DNA of 35,387 bases from Rhodobacterales bacterium CG2_30_65_12 (GTDB lineage: Bacteria > Pseudomonadota > Alphaproteobacteria > Rhodobacterales > Rhodobacteraceae), in assembly GCA_001873585.1 (NCBI GenBank), contig MNZL01000150.1, positions 1 through 35,387 of the forward strand. Reading direction: 5' to 3'. The notes under the pieces were generated by a model. The model was given only the letters and a program-made list of their open reading frames with translations. It had not been told where the DNA came from and did not search any database. Shown piece by piece: positions 28,801 through 35,387 of the stretch. Position 1 is the stretch's first letter; each line of letters opens with the position of its first letter. Made by a program: the position numbers and the translations under genes.

Positions 28801-30350
28801 GCCGGGGTATCGTCGCCCATCGAAGCAAGGATTTCCTTGCCGTCCTCGGCCATCGGCGCGAGGATCTGCTCTAGCTCTTCCAGCGTGTAGCCGGCGGCGA
28901 CCTGCCGGCGGCGCAGGTCTTCGCCGGCAAATAGCTGCTTTTCCTCGATCTTGGCGAGGTCGCCCTCGATATCCTTGATGTGCTGCACCGCGTCGCCGAA
29001 GGGGCGTGCGGCGGCGAGCTTGTCCTTGATCTCGCTGTCGTGGAACAAAAGGCCCTCGGCCATGTCGACGGCAAGCATCTGGCCCGGACCAAGCGCACCC
29101 TTTTCGATCACGGTGGCCTCATCGGTGGGCACCATGCCCGCCTCGGAGCCGGCGATCACCAGCCCGTCGCCGGTGACGACGTAGCGCATGGGGCGCAGAC
29201 CGTTACGGTCAAGCCCGGCGGCCACCCAGCGGCCATCGGTCATCGCCAGCGCGGCGGGGCCGTCCCACGGCTCCATCACCGCGTTGGCGTAGGAATACAT
29301 GTCGGCCCAGGCCTGCGGCATCTCGCTGCCCTGCTTCGACCACGCCTCTGGCACCAGCATCACCTTGGCCATCGGCGCCGAGCGCCCGGCGCGCACCAGC
29401 ACCTCGAACACCGAATCAAGCGCCGCCGAATCCGAGCTTGCGTGCGGCACGATCGGCTTGATGTCTTCGGCCAGATCGCCGAAGGCCGAAGAGGCCATGC
29501 GAATCTCGTGGCTTTTCATCCAGTTGAGATTGCCCTTGAGCGTGTTGATCTCGCCGTTATGGGCCAGCATGCGGAACGGCTGAGCCAGCCACCATTGCGG
29601 GAAGGTGTTGGTGGAATAGCGCTGGTGGTAGATCGCAAACGCGCTCTCGAAGCGCTCATCCTTCAGGTCGGGGTAGAATTCGGCCACCTGCTCGGCGAGC
29701 ATCATGCCCTTGTAGATGACCGAGCGGCACGACAGCGAGGCAAGGTAAAGCTCGCGCACGCCGCGCGCCACGGCGGCCTTTTCGATCCTGCGGCGGATCA
29801 CGTAAAGCTCGCGCTCGAAGGTTTCCTCGTCCACACCCTTGGCGTTCGAGATGATGATCTGCTCGATCTCGGGCCGGGTGGCATTGGCCTTTTCGCCAAG
29901 GCACTCGATGTTTACCGGCACACCGCGCCAGCCGTAGATGTAGTAGCCCATCTTGAGGATTTCGGTCTCGACGATGGTGCGGCAGGTTTCCTGCGCGCCA
30001 AAATCGGTGCGCGGCAAGAACACCTGGCCAACAGCGATCTGCTCGCTCGCGCGTGGCTCGTGGCCAGTGCGACGGATCTGGTCGTGAAAGAAGGCTTGCG
30101 GGATCTGCACATGGATGCCGGCGCCGTCGCCGGTCTTGCCATCGGCATCGACCGCGCCGCGGTGCCAGACCGCTTTCAGCGCGTCGATCCCGTGCTCCAC
30201 CACCTGACGCGAGGGTTTGCCGTCGATCGCCACCACGAGGCCGACGCCGCAGGAGGCGTGCTCTTGCTCTTCGCGGTACATGCCGTGTTCGGCAAGCCAG
30301 GTGCGGCGGGCTTCTTCTTCGGCCATCCAGCTATCGTCATATGTGGTCAT
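25809..30350 (-). CDS. gltB: Glutamate synthase, large subunit
   Basis: Start MTTYDDSWMAEEEARRTWLAEHGMYREEQEHASCGVGLV within ORF 25809..30614; SAGNGGTGASPATS-like ISGANGGTGASPATSIKFAGLPWE; CXXXXXC cluster CIMVRQCQSNTCPVGVCTQ. Confidence 0.97.
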   Translation of the reverse strand: MTTYDDSWMAEEEARRTWLAEHGMYREEQEHASCGVGLVVAIDGKPSRQVVEHGIDALKAVWHRGAVDADGKTGDGAGIHVQIPQAFFHDQIRRTGHEPRASEQIAVGQVFLPRTDFGAQETCRTIVETEILKMGYYIYGWRGVPVNIECLGEKANATRPEIEQIIISNAKGVDEETFERELYVIRRRIEKAAVARGVRELYLASLSCRSVIYKGMMLAEQVAEFYPDLKDERFESAFAIYHQRYSTNTFPQWWLAQPFRMLAHNGEINTLKGNLNWMKSHEIRMASSAFGDLAEDIKPIVPHASSDSAALDSVFEVLVRAGRSAPMAKVMLVPEAWSKQGSEMPQAWADMYSYANAVMEPWDGPAALAMTDGRWVAAGLDRNGLRPMRYVVTGDGLVIAGSEAGMVPTDEATVIEKGALGPGQMLAVDMAEGLLFHDSEIKDKLAAARPFGDAVQHIKDIEGDLAKIEEKQLFAGEDLRRRQVAAGYTLEELEQILAPMAEDGKEILASMGDDTPAAVLSNQYRNLSHFFRQNFSQVTNPPIDSLREYRVMSLKTRFGNLKNVLDEAGSHTEILVLESPFVGNAQFEALLGHFLAPMAEINCTFPADSGPTALHEALGRIRAEAEDAVRSGAGHIVLTDMHQSEDRVAMPMILATSAVHSWLTRQGLRTFTSLNVRSAEAIDPHYFAVLIGAGATVVNAYLAEDSLADRIERGLLDLTLTEATHKYREAIDQGLLKIMSKMGISVMSSYRGGLNFEAVGLSRAMVHEYFPGMTSRISGIGVGGIQTKLEAIHAKGWRSQGSNVLPIGGFYKARSGGETHAWNAQGMHLLQSACERASYETWKKYTSLMQKNPPIHLRDMLDIKPLGAPVPIDQVESITAIRKRFVTPGMSLGALSPEAHKTLNVAMNRIGAKSDSGEGGEDPAHFVPESNGDNPSAKIKQVASGRFGVTAEYLNQCEELEIKVAQGAKPGEGGQLPGMKVTDLIARLRHSTKGVMLISPPPHHDIYSIEDLAQLIYDLKQINPRAKVTVKLVAASGVGTIAAGVAKAKADVILISGANGGTGASPATSIKFAGLPWEMGLTEAHQVLSMNNLRSRVTLRTDGGLRTGRDIVMAAMMGAEEYGIGTAALIAMGCIMVRQCQSNTCPVGVCTQREDLRAKFTGSADKVVNLITFYAQEVREILARIGARSMDEIIGRADLLSQVSRGASHLDDLDLNPLLVRVGTTDKIAYDLDRPRNEVPDTLDAEIIKDAARFLNDGEKMQLQYAVRNTDRTIGTRVSSHIVRNFGMRNNLQPDHLTVKLTGSCGQSLGAFAAPGLKIEVSGDANDYVGKGLSGGTIVVRPPMCSPLVAQENTIIGNTVLYGATDGHLFAAGRAGERFAVRNSGAMVVIEGCGSNGCEYMTGGVAVILGEIGANFGAGMTGGMAYVYDPDGTARDFMNMETLVTVPLEVDHWENQLKELVLRHADETSSVRAHQILQNWDVERGNFLQVCPKEMLAHLPAPLSLEKDAIPAE

Positions 30351-31128
30351 CGTCGGTCTCCTTCGCAGAGAGGTGTTCGGGGGCCAGCGCGCGCGGCGCC
30401 AGCAAGGCGGCGTCGGCTGGCAGGCATTCGTAAAGCGGCGTGGTGGTGCCAAAGCCCGGCTCGCCGGGCTGGATGAAATCGACCGGGGAATTGTCATGCT
30501 CCGTGGCACGGCCATCCGCGCTCCAGGATGTTTCGGCCCCAAGGAAAAAATGCCCGAGCGCGCGCGCAAAAAACTGCGTGCCCTCCGAGCGGTAGTCCAC
30601 TGCGCCGCTTTCATTGATGATTTCGAACCGGGTCTGCACCAGATCGAGGGTGTAGCCGTCGATCATGGTGGTCTCGCCAGTCAGCACATCGGCGCCGGTC
30701 ACGCGGATATCGTATGTTTGATCGGGCTCTGAGCGGCGCAAGGTGAAATCGTAGGTGTCGATGCCGGTATCGAGCAGCGTGGCCAGGTCGATCGGGTCGG
30801 CGGCGGGGGGCAGGAACTCCTCGCGCGAGCTGTCCCAAACATAAAGGCTGTCGAGCCATTGATAGCTGGCCGAATAGCTTACCAAAGCTTCGAGCCCGTC
30901 CGCGCCGAAGCTGGCTTCGGTAAAATCGCCCTTTGGCGTCACATCGCAGCGCCACAGCACCGAGACAGAACAGCCACGGCTCTGCACGGTCAAAAACGCT
31001 TCGCAGCCCTCGGGCAGCGGCAGATCGGCCGCGCCCACCGGGGTGGCGAGGGCAAGCGCGAGCGCGAGCGCGGGGGCGCTCCGCTTGGCCTCGCGCGCGA
31101 GGCGCGCTGTTGTGGCGATCATGTGCAT
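30337..31128 (-). CDS. Secreted protein of unknown function between gltD and gltB
   Basis: Signal peptide (SAPALALALALATPVGA), GCEAFLTVQSRGCSVSVLWRCDVTPKGDF...; stop overlaps the gltB start by 14 nt. Confidence 0.8.
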   Translation of the reverse strand: MHMIATTARLAREAKRSAPALALALALATPVGAADLPLPEGCEAFLTVQSRGCSVSVLWRCDVTPKGDFTEASFGADGLEALVSYSASYQWLDSLYVWDSSREEFLPPAADPIDLATLLDTGIDTYDFTLRRSEPDQTYDIRVTGADVLTGETTMIDGYTLDLVQTRFEIINESGAVDYRSEGTQFFARALGHFFLGAETSWSADGRATEHDNSPVDFIQPGEPGFGTTTPLYECLPADAALLAPRALAPEHLSAKETDDDHI

Positions 31129-31164
31129 GCCGTTGTCCGTTCCTGTCGCGGGCCAGCCGGCCCG

Positions 31165-32598
31165 TTACTCCGCCGCGATCTCGCGCACGGCGTCGAAGCT
31201 TGAGAGAATGGCCGCAGCCGAATCGCGCCCGTCCCTGATCGCCCAGACGACGAGCGAGGCACCGCGCACGATGTCGCCGGCGGCATAGACATCGGCGAGC
31301 TCGGTCACGCCGGTGTTGAACTCGGCCAGAACCGTGCCCCAGCCGCTAACCGGAAGCTCGGGCTCGTCCCAGGCCTGGGCCAGGTCTTCCGGATCGAAGC
31401 CGAGCGCCTTGATTACCAGATCGGCGTCTTCGACGTAGTCCGAACCCTCGATCGGCTCCGGGCTTTGGCGTCCGGTTGCGTCGGGATCGCCCAGTTTCAT
31501 CCGCTGCACCACCACCCCGGCCACCGGATTGCCGGTGAAGCCCTTGGGGTTTGTCTGCCAGACGAAGATCACGCCCTCTTCCTCGGCATTGGCCACCTCG
31601 CGCTGGCTGCCGGGCATGTTGGCGCGGTCGCGGCGGTAGAGGCATTTGACGCTCGTCGCACCCTGGCGGATCGCAGTGCGCAGGCAATCCATCGCCGTAT
31701 CGCCACCACCGATCACCACCACCTTCTTGCCCTTGGCGTTGAGCGTGCCATTGTCATAGGCCTCAACCTCGTCACCGAAGCCCACCTTGTTGGAGGCGGT
31801 AAGGTAGTCTAGCGCAGCAACAATACCCGTGGCGCCAGCGCCCGGCCCCTTGAGATCGCGGGTCTTGTAAACGCCGGTAGCGATCAGCACCGCGTCATGC
31901 TGGCCGCGCAGGGCCTGGAAGCTGAGATCGGTGCCGATGTTGCAATTCAGCACGAACTTCACGCCGGCCCGCTCAAGCTGGGCAACGCGGCGCATCACCA
32001 CGTCTTTTTCCAGCTTGAAGCCGGGGATGCCATAGGTGAGCAACCCACCGGCGCGATCATGCCGGTCGTAGATCGTCACCTGCACCCCGGCGCGGCGCAG
32101 CACGTCGGCCGCTGCCATGCCAGCCGGACCCGCGCCGATGATGCCCACGCTCTCGGAACGCTCGGCACGCGGCACAATCTCTTGAACCCAGCCTTCGTCC
32201 CAGGCCTTGTCGGTAATGTATTTCTCGACCGAGCCAATCGTTACGGTGCCGTGGCCCGCTTGCTCGATCACACAATTTCCCTCACAGAGCCGGTCCTGCG
32301 GGCAGATGCGGCCGCAGATCTCGGGGAAGGTGTTGGTTTCCTGGCTGAGCTCGTAGGCTTCCTTGAGCCGGCCCATCGCCGTCATCCGCAACCAGTCGGG
32401 GATATTGTTGTGCAACGGGCAATGGGTCTGGCAATAGGGCACACCGCATTGCGAGCAGCGCGAGGCCTGTTCGGCCGCCTTCGCATCGGCGAACTCCGCA
32501 TAGATCTCATCGAAATCCGATTTGCGCGCATCTGCCGCGCGCTTCACCGGCATGTCGCGGGCCAGGTCCACGAATTTCAGCATCGGCTGCTTTGCCAT
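31165..32598 (-). CDS. gltD: Glutamate synthase, small subunit
   Basis: CSQCGVPYCQTHCPLHNNIPDWL; GIIGAGPAGMAAADVLRRAGVQVTIYDRHDRAGGLLTYGIPGFKL; VVVIGGGDTAMDC. Confidence 0.96.
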   Translation of the reverse strand: MAKQPMLKFVDLARDMPVKRAADARKSDFDEIYAEFADAKAAEQASRCSQCGVPYCQTHCPLHNNIPDWLRMTAMGRLKEAYELSQETNTFPEICGRICPQDRLCEGNCVIEQAGHGTVTIGSVEKYITDKAWDEGWVQEIVPRAERSESVGIIGAGPAGMAAADVLRRAGVQVTIYDRHDRAGGLLTYGIPGFKLEKDVVMRRVAQLERAGVKFVLNCNIGTDLSFQALRGQHDAVLIATGVYKTRDLKGPGAGATGIVAALDYLTASNKVGFGDEVEAYDNGTLNAKGKKVVVIGGGDTAMDCLRTAIRQGATSVKCLYRRDRANMPGSQREVANAEEEGVIFVWQTNPKGFTGNPVAGVVVQRMKLGDPDATGRQSPEPIEGSDYVEDADLVIKALGFDPEDLAQAWDEPELPVSGWGTVLAEFNTGVTELADVYAAGDIVRGASLVVWAIRDGRDSAAAILSSFDAVREIAAE

Positions 32599-32817
32599 CT
32601 TCGCCTCCGTAATTCCCGGAAGCCTCTTTAGCAGGGTTTTCCAAAAAGAAAAGGCATAATCACTGACCTAAAACCCAATCACTTTCGCGCGGAGACGGAA
32701 AAATCGCTATGGAGAGCACAAAAAAGGTCATTACCTATGACTTATATTAACAAACCGGCAATAAAACAGCGCTTTCCCGTGATCGAAAATTGAGCAGATT
32801 CGCCGAGCCGAAGCCTT

Positions 32818-33606
32818 TCAGAGCACGCCCAGAGCCATGAGCCCGAGCAAGAGCCCGCCAAAAAGGATCCGATAGACGGCGAAAACCGTGAATCTGTGGG
32901 TGCGGATGAAGCCCAGCAACCACTTGACCGAAATGAAAGCGGTGACTGTAGACACTACGAAGGCTATGCCAAGCGCTGTCCAGTCTTCATGCGCCGCGCT
33001 GCTGCCAAGCTGCTTTACGATCTCGTAGCCACTGGCGGCAAACATCGTCGGGATGCCGACAAGAAAGGCAAACTCCGTCGCCGCGCCGCGATTGGAGGTG
33101 CCCAGCAACATGGCGGCGAAGATCGTCGCCCCCGAGCGGGACGTGCCTGGAAATACGCCGGCGACGATCTGCGCCACGCCCACGGCGATGGCCACCCGCC
33201 ACAGAATTGCGCTCCGGTCGTCCTGTTTTTCGGCAAACCACTCGGCAACAATCATCCAGACCCCACCGATCACCAGCGCCCAGGCCACCGGGCCAATCGT
33301 CGACGGCAGCTCGAAACCAAGCGCTTTCACCACCAGCCCCAGCACTGCGGTAATCACGAAGGCAGCGGTGAGTTTTATCAGGTAATCACGGCTTACAGAA
33401 TCGTCCCAGCCGGTGAACAACCCGACGATCCGCTTCCAGTAGATCAGCGTGACCGCAAGGATCGCCCCAGCCTGGATGACGATATTATAGGTGTCCGACC
33501 GCGCACCAATCCAGTGCTGGGCCAGCAGCAGATGGCCGGTGCTTGAGATCGGCAGGAACTCTGTGATGCCCTCGATCACCCCGAGCAGAACGTCAGACCA
33601 GTACAT
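32818..33606 (-). CDS. uppP: Undecaprenyl-diphosphatase
   Basis: GVIEGITEFLPISSTGHLLLAQHWIG; VFPGTSRSGATIFAAMLLG. Confidence 0.95.
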   Translation of the reverse strand: MYWSDVLLGVIEGITEFLPISSTGHLLLAQHWIGARSDTYNIVIQAGAILAVTLIYWKRIVGLFTGWDDSVSRDYLIKLTAAFVITAVLGLVVKALGFELPSTIGPVAWALVIGGVWMIVAEWFAEKQDDRSAILWRVAIAVGVAQIVAGVFPGTSRSGATIFAAMLLGTSNRGAATEFAFLVGIPTMFAASGYEIVKQLGSSAAHEDWTALGIAFVVSTVTAFISVKWLLGFIRTHRFTVFAVYRILFGGLLLGLMALGVL

Positions 33607-33661
33607 CACCAAACCCAAGCCCTCTTGACCCTCTCGGCGAACTCCGCACGGCCCAGCCGGC

Positions 33662-34642
33662 TCACACCTTCAGGTGCTTCGCCGAAGCCCGGATCGCCGC
33701 GTATTGCCCGGAGGCGCGGAAGCGCCACAGGTAGGTGGGCAGCACTGTTTCCATCGCGCGCGGCTCGATCCCCAGCGCTGCAAAGCCCTGCGCGCCCTCG
33801 CTCACCACGTTGTCATGCGTGAGGCTCTTCACCTGGTCGACTGTGAGCGGCGCCTTGATCAACCCACCCGAAACCGTCTGCCAAAGATCGAACCACCAGG
33901 CCGTGAACTTGGCAATGGCGAAGGGGATATTGACGATCAGCCGGCGGCGCTCGATCACCGTGAGCATGTCTTGCATCAACGCGCGGAAGGTTTTCACCTC
34001 CGGCCCGCCAAGCTCGTAGACCCCAGGCTTCGCCGCGCCCGTCGCGGCCTTTTCCGCTGCGGCGGCCAGATCATCGACAAAGACCGGCTGGAATTTCGTA
34101 TTGGCACCGACGATCGCAAGAACCGGGCTCAGGCGGGCCATCCCGGCGAAGCGGTTGAAGAAGGAATCTTCTGGGCCAAACACCACCGAGGGGCGCAGGA
34201 TCACCGCGTCGGGGAAATGCTCCAGCACCCCGGCCTCGCCGCGCCCTTTTGATTTGGCGTAGAGCGAATCGCCATTCACGTTGGCGCCTATGGCCGAGAT
34301 ATGCACCAGCGACGCCACCCCCTCGGCAGCCGCAAGGCGCGCGATACGTTCGGCGCCCTCGTGCTGAACCGCATCGAAGTTGTTCTTGCCGCCCTTGTTG
34401 AAGGTGCCCACGCAGTTGATCACCGCATTGGCCCCTTGCATCGCCTGCGCCACCGACGCCTCGTTGCGGACGTTGCACAGCACCGGCTCGACTTGGCCGA
34501 CCACACCGTAAGTGCGCACGAAGAGCGCTTCGTTGGGGCGGCGCACCGCCACCCGCACCCGCCAGCCCGCGCGCGCCATCCGATGCGCGATGTAGCGCCC
34601 GACAAAGCCCGATCCGCCATAGATGGTCACCAGTTTCGACAT
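33662..34642 (-). CDS. NAD(P)-binding protein, complex I NDUFA9-like
   Basis: MSKLVTIYGGSGFVGRYIAHRMARAGWRVRVAVRRPNEALFVRTYGVVGQVEPVLCNVRNE; RPSVVFGPEDSFFNRFA; QPVFVDDLAAA. Confidence 0.88.
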   Translation of the reverse strand: MSKLVTIYGGSGFVGRYIAHRMARAGWRVRVAVRRPNEALFVRTYGVVGQVEPVLCNVRNEASVAQAMQGANAVINCVGTFNKGGKNNFDAVQHEGAERIARLAAAEGVASLVHISAIGANVNGDSLYAKSKGRGEAGVLEHFPDAVILRPSVVFGPEDSFFNRFAGMARLSPVLAIVGANTKFQPVFVDDLAAAAEKAATGAAKPGVYELGGPEVKTFRALMQDMLTVIERRRLIVNIPFAIAKFTAWWFDLWQTVSGGLIKAPLTVDQVKSLTHDNVVSEGAQGFAALGIEPRAMETVLPTYLWRFRASGQYAAIRASAKHLKV

Positions 34643-34783
34643 GCCGGCCTCCTTGGATTTCACGGGGTCCTGAATAGCCCTGCGGCCGCCACGGGACAAG
34701 CCGCAAACGCGGCGGCGAGAATCCACGCGAATCCCGTTGACACACCCCGCAGCTAGCCTTACATCGCGGCCCCACGCACCTGT

Positions 34784-34870
34784 GCCCAGGTGGCGGAATT
34801 GGTAGACGCGCTGGTTTCAGGTACCAGTGATCGAAAGGTCGTGGAGGTTCGAGTCCTCTCCTGGGCACCA
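34784..34870 (+). tRNA. tRNA-Leu(CAG)
   Basis: Acceptor gcccagg/cctgggc, anticodon stem ctggt-ttCAGgt-accag, long variable arm, T arm gaggTTCGAGTcctc, CCA encoded. Confidence 0.96.
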
Positions 34871-34901
34871 CTCATCCCGAACATAGATGCTCATAACTGC
34901 A

Positions 34902-34930
34902 AGAAAACATGGACTTTTCGTCTGTTTTCT
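34902..34930. repeat. Inverted repeat agaaaaca...tgttttct downstream of tRNA-Leu
   Basis: 8-bp arms plus inner gac-ttttc-gtc. Confidence 0.55.
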
Positions 34931-34959
34931 GTCTACCATTCTGAACATGGATGAACATG

Positions 34960-35037
34960 GTACCCCACCCGATACCCCACCAAAATGGGGTACGAAACTG
35001 GGGTATCATACGGCAAATGCAGGGATGATACCCCAGT
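34960..35037. repeat. Alternating TACCCCA / TGGGGTA inverted-repeat array at the integrase start
   Basis: GTACCCCA 34960, GATACCCCA 34971, TGGGGTAC 34986, TGGGGTATC 34999, GATACCCCA 35027; includes a perfect 13-bp inverted repeat actggggtatcat (34997-35009) / atgataccccagt (35025-35037). Confidence 0.85.
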
Positions 35038-35387
35038 GGCGCTGACGGACCTCAAGATCAAGAAAGCAAAGGCCCAGGAACGGCCGTACAAGCTCTACGA
35101 TTCCCTTGGCCTGTTCGTTCTGGTCAACCCGAACGGCTCGAAGCTCTGGCGGCAGAAGTATCAGATCGACGGCAAGGAACGTGTGATTGCCCACTGTTCG
35201 TATCCGGCGATCTCCCTGCGTGATGCACGGCAGAAGCGCGACGAAATCCGCGATCAGATCGCAGTTGGCACCGACCCAGCGGTGCAGAAGCGCCTGGATC
35301 AGATCGAGGCAGAGACCCAGGCACGCAACACGTTTCTTCTGGTCGCAGAAGACTACCTACAGATGGCGTATGATCGTGAGCTCGCGG
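35036..35387 (+). CDS. Tyrosine recombinase/integrase, P4-like with N-terminal arm-binding (DUF4102-type) domain, cut by right edge
   Basis: Frame from GTG 35036 (or in-frame ATG 34985): VALTDLKIKKAKAQERPYKLYDSLGLFVLVNPNGSKLWRQKYQIDGKERVIAHCSYPAISLRDARQKRDEIRDQIAVGTDPAVQKR...; missing from the ORF track because truncated. Confidence 0.92.
   Translation, partial: MALTDLKIKKAKAQERPYKLYDSLGLFVLVNPNGSKLWRQKYQIDGKERVIAHCSYPAISLRDARQKRDEIRDQIAVGTDPAVQKRLDQIEAETQARNTFLLVAEDYLQMAYDRELA

Noticed and set aside
28980-30476. 498-codon plus-strand ORF
   Set aside because: Antisense shadow of gltB.
32640-32815. A/T-rich spacer between uppP and gltD, possible small RNA
   Set aside because: No clear promoter-terminator pair or stable structure seen; fits a normal promoter region for gltD.
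1-35387. CRISPR arrays or transposons
   Set aside because: No regularly spaced repeats and no transposase-like ORF found in any frame.

Overview
The window is a GC-rich alphaproteobacterial chromosome segment, most like Rhodobacterales from gene content and order. It is mostly core metabolism. In order: a caspase-fold secreted protein cut by the left edge; saccharopine dehydrogenase; petABC (cytochrome bc1); thiBPQ on the minus strand behind a TPP riboswitch; aroC; a shrunken AEC-transporter pseudogene; a DMT/EamA transporter and HU; AMP nucleosidase + adenine deaminase; an SDR-like protein; an HDAC-like/xseB/ispA/dxs run; PetP(MarR)/PetR; ilvE; queG + GST; mtgA; gltD-X-gltB; uppP; an NDUFA9-like protein; and tRNA-Leu(CAG) followed at once by the start of a tyrosine integrase cut by the right edge. 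I see no clear new multi-gene system inside the window. The points most worth a second look are: (i) an island edge at tRNA-Leu with an unusual alternating inverted-repeat array covering the integrase start; (ii) a caspase-fold protein with no cysteine in the visible part; (iii) a PetR-like regulator with a shortened, substituted receiver domain, paired with a MarR protein and a clean operator-like dyad, and unlinked from petABC; (iv) a short phosphatase-like ORF coupled to saccharopine dehydrogenase; (v) an unknown secreted protein coupled between gltD and gltB; and (vi) a pseudogene that kept only the ends and a middle motif of an AEC transporter. All family calls are from reading the sequence by eye; no database search was run.
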